A stretch of 64,000 bases of DNA, from contig NC_061869.1 of NCBI RefSeq assembly GCF_907164915.1, positions 18,329,125-18,393,124 on the forward strand. Reading direction: 5' to 3'. The translations under genes were made by a program, and so were the position numbers. The notes beneath the pieces were generated by a model. The model made no database searches, was not told the origin of the DNA, and was given only the letters and a program-made list of their open reading frames with translations. Positions 33,178-44,339 of this stretch are shown one piece after another. This stretch comes from Impatiens glandulifera. Taxonomy: Eukaryota; Streptophyta; Magnoliopsida; Ericales; Balsaminaceae. Positions within the stretch are counted from its first letter, which is position 1. Every line of letters starts with the position of its first letter.

Positions 33178-36100
33178 ATGATGGCAAGTGAGAACAGTAT
33201 AGGACATGAGATTGGAAGATTTGATGGGACAGATTATGTCTTCTGGAGAATGCAGATTGAAGATTATCTCTATGGAAAGAAGCTTCATGTTCTTTTGAGT
33301 GAGAAACCAGAGAAGATGAATGAAGCTGAATAGAAACTCCTTGATAGACAGGTTTTGGGAGTTGTCCAATTGACGCTAGCCAAGATGGTTGCTCACAATG
33401 TAGCAAAGAAAAAGACCACCATGAGTCTGATGAAAGCTCTTTCTGATATGTATGAGAAACCATCTGCTAACAACAAGGTACACTTAATAAAAAGACTCTT
33501 TTACTTAAGAATGGTTGATGGTACTTCTGTCACTACTTATTTGAATAAATTCAATACAATTGTGAATCAATTACTATCTGTTGAGATTAATTTTAGGGAT
33601 GAAGTTAGTGCCCTGATTTTGTTAGCATCTTTACCAAATAGTTGGGAACCTATGAGGGAAGCAATTAGTAATTCAGTTGGAAATGCTAACTGAAATTTGT
33701 TGAAGTTAGAGATCGTATTCTTGCTGAAGAGGTTTGTAAAATTGATTCTGGTGAAACATTCAAAGGTTCTGCTCTGAATGTGGAAAACAGGGGAAGAGGT
33801 AATGATAGAAATTTCAACTGAGGTAAGAACAGATCTATGTCAAGGAGTAGGAGGAGTCAGTCCAAGTCTGGGCGGATATTTGAGTGTTGGAATTGTGATA
33901 AACAGGGTCATGTAAAAAGCACCGAAGAAAAATGGTGATGATAAAAATGATGCAGCCAACGTTGTTATAGAATCTATCACTGATGCGTTTATTCTGTCTG
34001 TTGATAGCCCGATAGATTCATGGGTTTTGGACTCAGGAGCATCTTTCCACACCACTGCCCACAAAGAATTAATGGAGAATTATGTGGCTAGAAATTGTGG
34101 GAAAGTTTATCTCGCAGATGGTGAGCCACTAGATATTGTTGGCATGAGGGACATCAAATTGAAGATGGCAAATGGTTCTGTTTGGAAGATTAATAAGGTG
34201 AGACACATTCCAGGTTTAATGCGCAATTTGATCTCTATTACACAACTTGATGAAGAAGGTCACAATTTCAGTTGTGGAAATGGTGCATGGAAGGTGACTA
34301 AAGGAGCAATAGTTGTTACTCGATGTCACAAAACTAAAACATTATACACGACTTCAACTTGTAGAGAATCAGTTGCTGCTGTAGTTGATGACTCGAAGAA
34401 TAGTGAGCTGTGGCATTGCAAGTTGGGCCATATGAGCGAAAAAGAGATGAAAATTCTTTTGAAGAATGGACAGATTCCAGAAATGAAGTCTGTTGAACAT
34501 CAGTTATGTGAAACCTGCATTCTTGGAAAACAGAAACGAGTGAGTTTCTTAAAAATTGGGAAGGAGCTCAAGAAAGAAAGGATAGAGTTGGTACACACTG
34601 ATGTGTGGGGACCTGCACTTGTTTCTTCTATTGGCGGATCATAATACTATGTGACATTTATAGATGATTCGATAAGAAAGGTATGGGTATATTTTATGAA
34701 GCACAAGTCTGAAGTATTTGCTATTTTCAAGAAATGGAAGGCTTTGGTTGAAAATGAAACAAATCAGAAAGTTAAGTGCTTGAGATCTGACAACGAAGGT
34801 AAATATATCAATTCAGATTTCAAAGAGTATTGTGTTGTGAATGTGATCAGTATGGTGAAGATTGGTCCCCGAACGCCTCAAGAGAATGGAGTAGCTGAAC
34901 GAATGAATCGAACATTGAACGAGCGTGCTATAAGCATGAGATTGCATGCAGGGCTGCCTAAAACCTTCTAGGCAGAAGCTATTAATACTGTTGCCTATTT
35001 GATAAACAGGGGACCCTCTGCTCCTCTTGAATTCAGAATTCCTGAAGAAGCCTGGATCAATAAAAAGGTAAACGTTTCTTATTTGAAAGTGTTTGGTTGT
35101 TTATCATATGTTCATATTAATGAATGTGATAGGAGCAAGCTTGATCAAAGTCTAATAAATATTTTTCATTGGTTATGGTGATATCGAGTTTGGTTATCGT
35201 TTTTGGGATAATCAAAATTGGAAGATCATTCGTAACATAAATGTTATCTTCAATGAACATGTTCTCTACAAAGATTGTGTTGGGAAGACATCAGATGGTG
35301 ATTCCAAGTTGGAAGAGACTGGTACAGTCGATTTGAGAGATTTTTCAGTTGAATATATACCGACTGTCGAAGAAGAACAATGTGTTGTTGAAGATGAATT
35401 TTTTGAGAATGTGGCCACAGAGGTAAATCAGCAAACACCGGTTATACAATTGAGAAGATCGTCAAGGAATCGAAAACTAGTTGAGAGGTGATCTCCATCT
35501 CTGAACTATATCTTGTTGATAGATAGAGGTGAACCTGAATGTTTTGAGGAAACAATAAAATCTGATGAATCAGTTAAGTGGGAGTCTGCGATGAAAGATG
35601 AGATGGACTCTTTGACGTTGAATCAGACTTGGGAGCTCACTGAGCTGCCAAAGGGAAAGAAAGCACTTCACAACAAATGGATCTTCAGGATTAAAGAAGA
35701 ACATGATAAAACCATGAGGTACAAGGCAAGGTTGGTTGTGAAAGGATTTCAACAGAAAGAAGGTATTGACTACAATGAAATCTTCTCTCCAGTAGTTAAA
35801 TTGATGACAATTAGAACTATTTTGAGTTTGGTTGTGAAAGAAGACCTTCATCTTCAACAAATGGATGTCAAAACTGATTTTCTTCATGGTGATTTAGATG
35901 AAGAGATTTATATGCGACAACCAGAAGGATTTGAAATCAAAGGAAAAAATGAGCTTGTGTGTAAGTTTCAGAAGAGTCTGTATGGTTTGAAACAGGCTCC
36001 AAGGCAATGGTACAAGAAGTTCGATAGCTTCATGAAAAGTAACAATTTTTTGAGGTGTGAAGTTGATCATTGCTGCTATATCAAGAGGTTTGATAAATCG

Positions 36101-37074
36101 TACATTATTCTTCTTCTTTATGTTAATAACATGTTGATTGCTGGAGCAAGCTTGTATGAGATTAACAAACTCAAGAAAGAGTTGTCTGAAAAGTTTGCAA
36201 TGAAAGATTTGGGTGCTGCTAAAAAAATCCTTGGGATGAGAATTTTCAGGATGAAGAAGTTCTCAAGCTTTCATAAGAAGAATATGTGAAGAAAGTTCTT
36301 AGAAGGTTCAACTTGTATGATGCAAAACCAGTTAATATCCCCTTAGTTATTCACTTCAGACTATCTAAAGATCAGTCGCCTTCAACAGAGGAGGAGAAAA
36401 ATTACATGGCAACTGTTCCGTATGCCTCTGCCATTGGTTGTATTATGTATGCGATGGTTTGCACAAGACTAGACATAGCACATGTAGTGGGAGTTGTCAG
36501 CAGATTCATGAGCAATCCGGATAGACAACATTGAGAAGTAGTAAAGTGGATACTACGATACTTAAGAGGAAGTACGGGTCTCGCTTTGTGTTTTCGAAAG
36601 TCTAATATGGGTTTGGCAGGATATGTTGATGCTGACAATGGTGGTGATGTTTATAGTAGGAAGAGCACAACAGGATATATTTATACTCTGGGAGGTAGTG
36701 CAATCAGTTGGATTTCAAAATTGCAGAAGATTGTTGCTCTTTCTAGTTGCGAGGCAGAGTATGTTACAGTGATAGAAGCTGCTAAGGAAATGATGTGGTT
36801 ACAACCCTTTTTGCGAGAATTGGGTCAAAACTACGAGGGAAGTGTGTTGCGATGCGACAGTCAGAGTGCCATTCATTTGGCAAAGAATCATGTTTATCAT
36901 GGCAGGACGAAGTATATACAGGTTCGTTATCATTTCATCCGGTCAGCTTTAGAAAATGGAGTATTAGTTCTTGAGAAGATTCCAGGGAGTGAGAATTCAG
37001 CTGATATATTGACGAAAGCTGTGACAAATGAGAAACTGAAGTTGTGTGCAACTTCAGTTGGTCTTCTTCGTTAA
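33178..37074 (+). pseudogene. Copia gag-pol pseudogene (complete element)
   Basis: Gag opens at 33,178 (ATGATGGCAAGT) and is stopped by TAG at 33,331. The zinc knuckle ECWNCDKQGHVKS near 33,883 has lost its last Cys to a deletion. Protease WVLDSGASFHTT is at about 34,021. The HHCC region is SELWHCKLGHM...CETC, and integrase shows VHTDVWGP, LRSDNEGKY and QENGVAERMNR. RT shows QQMDVKTDFLHGDL, but the active site is LYVNNML (YVDD to YVNN). RNase H is AGYVDADNGGDVYSRKSTTG and ALSSCEAEY. At least five stops or shifts break the frame (33,693; 34,643; 34,971; about 35,179; 36,287). The domain order is standard copia. Confidence 0.92.
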
Positions 37075-37136
37075 GACACCGAATGGAAATCCACTACCAA
37101 TCGATAGATGATGAAGTTAGTCTCCAAGTGAGAGAT

Positions 37137-37505
37137 TGTTGAATTATGGAGCCTACACTTATAATAAACTCTACATTGTTCATTAGAGTTTATTGGGTTT
37201 TCTTTTTGGTTTTGGGCTTGGGCCTGACCAAAGTTATTTAGGTTTATTACCTGAATGTTTACCCTATAAATATGTGATTATTAAGGGTTTACATTGTTAA
37301 GACAAAATTTTAGAGAGATAAAGTGTGAGGCAAAAAACTTTGTATTCCTTCTTCTTCTTCATAGTGAAATCTGGTGGTGGCTGAAGTGGATGTAGCTCAA
37401 TTTGAGTGAACAACTATAAATCTGTGTGTTCTTGTGTTCTTCTTTCTTGTGTTTTTTACAAATTGTTTTCAAGCAGGTCGGATTTGGGAGATACAAATCC
37501 TAACA
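37137..37505 (+). repeat. 3' LTR of the complete copia element
   Basis: Same 369-bp length as the 5' LTR. It is preceded by a short purine-rich tract (CCAAGTGAGAGAT, about 37,124-37,136) and followed by the target duplication CAGTA at 37,506. Confidence 0.95.
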
Positions 37506-37509
37506 CAGT

Positions 37510-38504
37510 ATAAGAAATCGACGTTCATCATGAGATATTTAGAGTTCAGGGTTGCTAACCCTATACAAGTAGCACAGCTGGAAATATACATATATTGATT
37601 GAATAAATATGTTAAAAATATATATATTTGAAAACACCAAAATAAAGTAGTGATGACAAATATTACTTACGATGAGAAATGTCTATGATTCTTGAAAATG
37701 TCGGTTTTCGTTTAGCTTCCATTTTTCGCATAATTTAGCTAATCTGTCGAGTACGAATTTGCACCAATTAAACTTTGGGATATTACGAGCATCTGAAATA
37801 GATTTCAGAATTCTAACCCTGCAAGTAAAAAAACAGATTTAAGGATTATTAATAATACATATACTTATATGTAAGTTTTGGGATATACCTGGATAGTTGA
37901 CCCTGATGCAATGTCTAGAGAAAGGTGCTGATAAAATATAGTAGGAAGTTTATCTTAAAATTATTGGCAGCTATTTTGTTCTCCAACATTTTCTTTGGCA
38001 TATCGGTCACTATAGGACCGCCACCTGGCGATTTACCCCATCTAGTCCTAAAGGTCGTCAACTTCGTATCGGTCTCGTTTCCATTGTATTCTACAATCTT
38101 CAACTTCCCTCTAGGGATGCCCAATACGATTTGGACATCCTCTTCTTCTATTTTTACTTCATCGCCACTCTGTAGGATGAAGGCACATTTAATACAGTCA
38201 AAATTTCTAACGAGATAACGAGAGATTTCGTCGGGACATTTTGAAAGGGATAGTGATAGAATAGATCCAAAGACTATGTCCTTCACAACCTCTTTTTGTT
38301 GATCAGACAGTAGTTGAAGAAGATTGTAAAGACCAAAGACGAGGTCCTCGTTAAAAATATGTTGTGGGCTGCTTTGTTTTTTTTACGAGAGTTCAGGTGA
38401 ATTCTCTTCATGGGCCGCCTTCCTTCTACTTTTATTTGCTCTACATGAGATAAATAGACAACTAAACAGATAAACAGTTGTACATAACTAGAAAAAAATT
38501 GCAA
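37510..38504 (-). pseudogene. Plant-mobile-domain N-terminal half of the Ulp1-type gene
   Basis: The main open piece (38,286-37,915) contains LSLSKCPDEISRYLVRNFD, a short linker, EEEDVQIVLGIPRGKLKIVE and TRWGKSPGGGP. These match the known pattern of the plant aminotransferase-like/mobile domain in transposon-borne Ulp1 genes (basic helix, EEDV..VLGIPRG). An exon at about 37,830-37,700 continues with ISDARNIPKFNWCKFVLDRL. Upstream the frame runs through HIFNEDLVFGLYNLLQLL and is shifted at an 8-A run (about 38,380). The copia insertion separates it from the protease half. Confidence 0.65.
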
Positions 38505-38509
38505 GAAAA

Positions 38510-38665
38510 GTTATCCCAAAATGTCCATTTCGAAACAAAAGTGTCTCAAAATGTCTTGAAATGTCACATTTCAGGCCCCGAGATGGTCCAAAATGTCTCA
38601 AAATGTGACATTTCAAGACAAAATGTCACATTTTAGGACACTTTTGTCCCGAAAAGTAAAATTTC
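38510..38665. repeat. Palindromic AAATGTC / GACATTT-type cluster (5' side)
   Basis: Contains ACAAAAGTGTCTCAAAATG at the left and CATTTTAGGACACTTTTGT at the right as inverted arms, with several further GAAATGTCACATTTC-type palindromes between. It lies just upstream of the mobile-domain gene. Strong hairpin potential by inspection. Confidence 0.65.
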
Positions 38666-38924
38666 TGGGATGCTTTAGTATAAAAATGTGCAGATAAACC
38701 CAAAATGAAGTTAAACTCTAATCGCTAAATAGAATATTGATATCAAAATTGTTTTTACGCTAAACCCTAATAGTTAAAATATCAAAATCGTTTCTACATT
38801 AAACCCTAATTCATCACATATTTGTTTCTAAGTAAATTTGTTTCGAAAAAGATAGATAACATGGTATAAGTCTGTTGAAGTCGTTGAAGCCGGAGAACAA
38901 GAAATTGACTGAGAAAAATGAAAG

Positions 38925-39131
38925 ATAATGAATCGCCGGAGAAGGAAGAGGGAGAGAATGAGCGGGAAAAATAGGAAACGTTTTTTTTATATATTATATA
39001 CTTTTTCTTTTTAATGTTGGTGTTTATATATTATATTTTTTTTCTATTTTAATGTTGGCGTGGGGGAAACGTGGCAGGCCATGTAGGATTCATGGCCTTA
39101 TTTTCACTGCCCCTTCATTAAAAATATCATT
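38925..39131. repeat. Right terminal region of a Mutator-like element
   Basis: Nearly repeats at 39,505-39,705 (GAATCGCCGGAGAA, TTTTTATATATTATAT, GGCAGGCCATGTAG and CACTGCCCCTTCATTAAAAATATCATT blocks). Its end, read in reverse, is AATGATATTTTTAATGAAGG, resembling the inverted left end at 39,135. I read it as the 5'-side terminus of the transposon that carries the mobile-domain/Ulp1 gene. Confidence 0.5.
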
Positions 39132-39134
39132 TTT

Positions 39135-39705
39135 CGAGGAATGATAAACACAATGAAGGTGTAGCGAAAGTAAGTCCAGGAATCATGTGTGGCATACCAC
39201 GTGGATAGGAGAAAGAAAACAAATATATTAGGTATAAATACAATCAAAAACCCAAAACTCGTCATTTATTTCTCTCTCTCAAACTTTTTCGGCGAAAATA
39301 TTTTCCCAACCCAAACCCTTTCGCGTCGTATTTCGTTTTTTAGATTTAATTATTTAACAATATTGTTTAGATCGTCTTTGTATGATAACGGACTATTTGA
39401 TTTTTCAAGAAACCAACAAAGAGAACAACGCAATAGATGAAACACTGAACCTGAACAAATCGCCCCCTGTTGAACCTAAAAGGTACCGATTATTGGTGCA
39501 AATGTTAATGAATCGCCGGAGAATGAAGAAAGAGATTGAGCGAGGAAAATATGAAACATTTTTTATATATTATATTTTTTTCTTTTTTAATGCTGGAGTT
39601 TATATATTATATATTTTTCTTTTTTAATGTTGGAGTGAGGGCAATGTGACAGGCCACGTAGAATTCGTGGTCTTGCTTTCGCTGTCCCTTCGTTGAAAAT
39701 ATCAT
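39135..39705. mobile_element. Mutator-like element with a short ORF
   Basis: Left end GAGGAATGATAAACACAATG. The right end in reverse complement begins AATGATATTTTCAACGAAGG, and both continue with AGCGAAAG.AAG.CCA. The length is about 570 bp. The terminus GAGGAATGATA is shared with the miniature element at 11,335. Inside is a TC-rich leader (39,262-39,300) and an ORF from 39,382. Confidence 0.5.
39382..39627 (+). CDS. Hypothetical short ORF within the Mutator-like element
   Basis: 81 codons: MITDYLIFQETNKENNAIDE, then LNKSPPVEPKRYRLLVQ, then low-complexity Phe/Ile-rich sequence from the AT-rich terminus. The first 45 residues look like normal protein composition and follow a leader-like tract, so it may be a captured first exon. 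No family is recognised and translation is doubtful. Confidence 0.25.
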   Translation: MITDYLIFQETNKENNAIDETLNLNKSPPVEPKRYRLLVQMLMNRRRMKKEIERGKYETFFIYYIFFFFNAGVYILYIFLF

Positions 39706-39923
39706 TTATTTATTTATTTATTTATATATATATATATATAAAGTTTTACATATTTACAATGGGATATAGCCCACCTCCGCCTTCTAATTAGTTCAGGCTT
39801 ATAAGATAAAACTACTATAGTTAGAATGATTATAATGCTATCTCATTACATCATTACTTGAGTCAAGGACATATTTATGATCTTTAGAACCATTAAAAAT
39901 AAGAAGGAATAAAAAAATTACAT
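39706..39923. other. AT-rich spacer
   Basis: (ATTT)n and (TA)n tracts at 39,707-39,740, then non-coding DNA. Nothing further is seen. Confidence 0.5.
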
Positions 39924-40436
39924 CAACTTTAAGCTTACAACCTAGTTCATATTGTGCATCTGGATCACCTATGCGGCAGCTTCAACCAATAAAGCAGCCC
40001 CTCTGTTTAAATTAGACAAACTACCCAGTTATTTGATATAACCATGTCAAAAGAAACAATTTACTGGAAGAGGAGTTAATAATCAACTAAAAAGGGGAAT
40101 TCAATTGTTATCCCTTAAAATATAAAAAATATCAAGGAAGAAGTAAGTCATATAAAAAACATTAAGGAAGAAGTAAGTCGACAAAATAAACTAAGGAAAA
40201 AAGTACAAGGTTTAGAGCTTGTTATCACTTACACAACTACACATGCCCCCAGGTGTATGATATTTAAAATTTAACTTTGATAAAAAAAAGTATCTAGCTT
40301 GTGTATTTGAATTGTCAACCTCCATGGCTAACTCAAAATTCTCCTTTACCGTCTGCAATGTCTTTGGGTGATTTCCAAAGCTATTTTTATCATAATAACT
40401 TGAAGCTCTGTTCCAACCACCAAGATTATCTGAAAA
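39924..40436 (-). pseudogene. Sel1-like repeat gene fragment
   Basis: Two exon remnants. Exon at about 40,434-40,270, after acceptor [29 protein letters not shown], then [20 protein letters not shown]. Exon at about 40,020-39,924: GAALLVEAA, a one-base shift, then GDPDAQYELGCKLK, with a donor right after. ALxxxEAAxxGDPDAQYxLG is the helical Sel1/TPR-like repeat used as a protein-interaction scaffold. It lies on the same strand as, and directly downstream of, an MLO fragment, which is not a known natural fusion. Confidence 0.6.
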
Positions 40437-40499
40437 TTACAGTATAGTCCACAAATTACATTTAAATTCATAAACAAGACAAGTTCATAAAAAGAGATT

Positions 40500-41290
40500 C
40501 CTTAATCCTTACCACTACATGAATCAATGATCCCCAAAATAATATATGTTATCCTGAAAGAAGATTTTTATGAGTTCATAATTCATGTTGGAAAGAAAAG
40601 TCATAGCTATTCCCAGAACAATGTCTCACCATTAATATTCAGCAGCAAGAAGATCACAAATAACGCCCACAAGACAGGACTGTTAATATTAAAAACAATA
40701 CAAATTTCAGCAAAATACGTAGTTTTTAATTTAAAAAAATCATATTTGTTTAGATAATAACCTTACTCCTACAACTGTTTTGAAATCATCCTCCAATGAC
40801 GTTTGGATATATTTTTGAAAGTAAAATTTACTTCCTAGACCCATATGAACCTGCACCAGTAGAACAAATGAAGATCATCATCATCCTCTCTCAATGAATT
40901 TCAATCTATAGAAGAGACATTTACACTTATGAAACCATTTTGCAACGTTAAATAGTCAGACTTAGTAACTAATTTGAAAAATTGTTGAAAGAAGCATCCC
41001 TATAACATATTGTTATCAATTGACCAACCAAACTAATAAGAGATATAATAAATATGCCTTACAATATAAAAGAAGAATGGACTCCGACTGCAGAAATTAG
41101 TGTGAGCTCGAAAAAATTATGTCTCGTAGGTAAGCCTGAATCGTGAAAGATCTACACATACCCGCAAAGAGAAAAAAATGTAAATTTCAAACGTTTAATT
41201 AAAATTCCTATAATAATAATAATAATCTTACCGGTGGAAAAATCAAAGTCATGGGAGGGGATGTAGTCTCCGATTCCCAATTTTTCCAAC
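40500..41290 (-). pseudogene. MLO-family gene fragment
   Basis: Exon remnants in MLO order on the minus strand: about 41,285-41,220 (KIHSWKNWESETTSPPMTLI), 41,150-41,060 (IFHDSGLPTRHNFFEL), 40,855-40,780 (HMGLGSKFYFQKYIQTSLED, then DFKTVVG) and about 40,690-40,630 (VLWALFVIFLLLNING, a transmembrane segment). The F-QKYI-SLEDDFK-VVGI block followed by a W-LL-N-NG membrane helix is characteristic of MLO, the seven-transmembrane plant proteins tied to powdery-mildew susceptibility. N- and C-terminal parts are absent and stops follow 40,630, so it is a captured piece. Confidence 0.7.
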
Positions 41291-41669
41291 TATGGATCTT
41301 GAAGATAAAAACAATTTATATAAGTTCATTCCTTTTAAAATATAATACAAATTTGGTTAGTTTGTGTTTATATTTAAAATACCCTGAGTTTTGTAACTCT
41401 AATTGTGTAACTACACTGTATAATAACATGAAACGGTGCATGATGAAGTCCACTTATAGTTATAAGTGGTACCTTTCCCTATAGACGATGAAGAAAAAAT
41501 CAATCAATAATGACTATAAGTTTCTATTTTGGGGATGGTGGTGGGACACTTCATTCTTCAAACTTTACTTAGAAAGGTATCTATTAGAAAAATTAAGTAA
41601 GTTAATTTTAAACCGGCCAACGATTACAAGTTTTAAATATTTATTCTAAATAATCAAAAAGGGAGAAAT
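41291..41669. other. Non-coding DNA ending in a copia-type polypurine tract
   Basis: No gene is seen. The last bases, CAAAAAGGGAGAAAT (41,655-41,669), form a polypurine tract directly against the LTR at 41,670, so part of this stretch is probably the 3' internal end of that retroelement. Confidence 0.5.
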
Positions 41670-43188
41670 TGTTAGAATATAATTGTTAGAACTTATGAAA
41701 AGTTTAATGAATAGATAAACTAAGTTCAAATAAATATGTTAAACCGCTAAGTCATATCAAGTATATTAATTGGTTAACATATAACAAAAATGTGTTGTAG
41801 TGTAGTGGTAAACACTACTGCGTGTTACACAGGTGACCAGAGATCAAATCTCATCGACTTTAAATAATATTTAAAGTTTTTCTATTTCAGGGAACCTGAG
41901 CAAAATACTGAAATCTCTATGTAGGCAAGATCGGCTCGGCAATGTATACCGATTTGGTAGTTCGACTTCGGTTCAAAGTGAAGTTCGGTTAAAAAGCTTG
42001 GTCAACTGGAGTTCAGTCAACCGGTTCGGTCAACCGACACTTAATGAAGTATGGCTTAAGTCATAAATGAGCTCAAAAAACCGGAACAGCTCAAATTCAT
42101 GACCGGTTAAGTTGTAAATCGAAAGTGTTCGGCTAGTTCATTGAAAAATCCTAACGAACATCTTCAACGGGCAGATTATTCAAAAGATATAAATATCTTG
42201 AAGATAACGTATTAAGACAAACAAAATATTTCATGGGAATATGCAAAATAAAGGTCTGAAACCAGGCATGGGGTAGGATAATGATTACTGTTTATCCAAG
42301 ATCTCTAGCAAATCTCTGAAACAGGCGGCCAGTGCATGCATGTCTGCCATGTGTCCAAAATGGCAAAGTGTGCACGCCACCTAAACCTGACCGTTGCATG
42401 CATGTCTGCCATGTGTCCAAAATGGCAAAGCGTGCACGCCACCTGAACCTGACCGGCGCGACTTCAGATGACCAATTCAGCGGAGAGAGAAAATTATGAC
42501 CGTTGTCATATTTTTCATATATATAGAAGCTCATGGTGCCAAAGAAATATACGCGTGAGATCTCTACGAAAAGCATATACAAGAGAGAAGTAACAGCAAC
42601 AAAAGATCTTACGCACGACTTCGAACAGTGATTGAAATTCCCGAAAGTGTTTGTGTATTGTGTGTGTATTTTACTATTGAGTAAAAGTGTTATATTACAT
42701 CATTGTGAGTGGTGTAACCGACGAGCAGTAAATAAGACTCGTTCGGATTGTTTGTTGTGGTTGTGTAATATTCCTTAGTGAATATCCTTCTCACTGTTTG
42801 AGAAGAAGGGGTGACATAGGAGATTAAACTCCGAACATCCATAAAATTCTGCCTCGTGTTCTTCACTTTCATATTCTGGTTTACTCACTCAAATCTAACC
42901 GAAACATCTAAACCGAACCGAAATAACTAATAACTTTCTAAACCAAACCGGATTTCTCCTTAAACCGATATCTCCTTCTAAATTCCTTCCAAACCGAACT
43001 GTGTGTGTTTCAAGTTGAAACAAACCATTTCCGCACTTGAACCTGGTTCAAGAGGTTTGTGACAACTTGTGTAGTGTTGAGAAGCGGTTCTAGTCTTTAA
43101 CCGGACTATTACTAGTGTGTGGTGTGTTGTTAAGCGTTCTCCCTTAAAGCCGGACCCCGGTCCTCCAAGGGCGATCCCGATCCTAACA
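41670..43188 (+). repeat. Long 3' LTR, SIRE/Maximus-type copia
   Basis: 1,519 bp from TGTTAGAATATA to GATCCTAACA, preceded by the polypurine tract and containing TATATATAGAAGC (about 42,518). Large LTRs and the AAAAAGGGAGA-type tract point to the SIRE/Maximus copia lineage. No internal domains survive, no 5' LTR is in the window, and no matching TSD is seen (GAAAT against GTATC). It abuts copy B of the duplication. Confidence 0.65.
42332..42455. repeat. 62-bp tandem duplication in the LTR
   Basis: Two consecutive units beginning GTGCATGCATGTCTGCCATG and TTGCATGCATGTCTGCCATG, each ending near ACCTGACCG, with few differences. It lies upstream of the LTR TATA box, where enhancer-like repeats are common in retroelements. 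Confidence 0.85.
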
Positions 43189-43201
43189 GTATCTTTATAC
43201 C

Positions 43202-44330
43202 ATCAATAAATTTTGATTTCCAATGTACATTATTACATTCTGGGAGTTCCATAACTCTACTTAGAAAGGTATCTTTATACCATTTAAAATCTGAAAGCGT
43301 TTTACACCTTAGATTTTGTAATAATGTTCTAAATATATCATTATTATCACTGAAACTTCCCGTGAAGTGTTCAATAATATTTATCGCTAATGTATAAACC
43401 GCATGTTTAATTAGACTATTATTTTCTTGTTTTACAGTGTTAAGAATAGAATCTCTATCATCTTGGGAAAAACAATTATCCCACCAACCTTTTAATTGGT
43501 CAGTAAACCAAGCAACAATCATTGTTGCTATTGTTTTATCAGTATTTTTACTATTTTTACAAACTGTTGAGTACATCAACATTCTATGTACTGTATTATA
43601 AATTTATTTGTTTGAATATCCATCAATATTTTATTTATATATTTTGTTTCTTGAATAACTAATATCAATTGTATCTGTGTATACTTCATGTAAAACATTC
43701 ATTGGTGTTGGTCTGTTATAGTAAAATTTATTTTGTATAGGTTTATCAGCCCATTTATTAATTTTATTAATTTCGTCTTTGTTTTCATTCCACTTGAATT
43801 CTTTGTCTAAGGTTTTGATACTTAGTTTTCTAAATTTTTTCTTCAAGAATTATTTCAAATTCTTGCATTGGCCTTAGTTTGAAGTCAGATATTATCGGAG
43901 GTGGTTGGAAGTTTGGTGAAGCTTCCTTTTCTTTTGTGATTATTTTTAATGCACTTGGTTTAAATTCATTTATTGATTTAATAATTTTTCAATTTTGTTT
44001 TCTATTGATTGTAATTGTTCTCCTAGAATATTTAGGAATAGACTTGTGTAATTTTGTTGTTCAAACATATTATTAATATATTTGCAAGTCATTGGGAGTG
44101 TATCATTTTCAATTAATGTTCTGTATAGCGTGAAATTTATTATTTTTCCTCCTTTTTCAATATGGAAGGATTGTTGAGTTGTTGAGATGAATATGTTCCT
44201 ATATAGGTTTTTCCTGTTTCTAACCTAAAATTTCTTTCAATTACATATATATAATTTTTTACATAAATGCTTATGAACCATGAGGTGAAAGGGATTAAAG
44301 CATTTTTTTTCTTTCAGAATTCACTAAAAT
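43202..44330 (-). pseudogene. Truncated 5' part of the pararetrovirus relic (copy B)
   Basis: Close copy of 8,702-9,830: capsid-like ORF (43,582-43,205, with WFTDQLKGWWDNCFSQ) and movement-protein-like pieces (43,846-43,631 and beyond). Protease, RT and RNase H are missing because homology stops at 43,202, next to the long LTR. Additional frame breaks relative to copy A lie at about 43,840, 43,980 and 44,180. Confidence 0.65.
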
Positions 44331-44339
44331 ATATATATA

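Larger units (their letters stand above)
32769..37505 (+). mobile_element. Complete Ty1/copia retrotransposon with TSD
   Basis: 4,737 bp with two 369-bp LTRs, primer site, gag-pol remnants, polypurine tract and the identical 5-bp target duplication CAGTA on both sides (32,764-32,768 and 37,506-37,510). I count about 14 mismatches between the LTRs (near 3.8%), so the insertion is moderately old. Orientation is opposite to the gene it interrupts. Confidence 0.95.

Noticed and set aside
33101..33463. Minus-strand ORF over the copia 5' LTR and gag start
   Set aside because: It is a shadow of the plus-strand gag and LTR, with no domain similarity visible.
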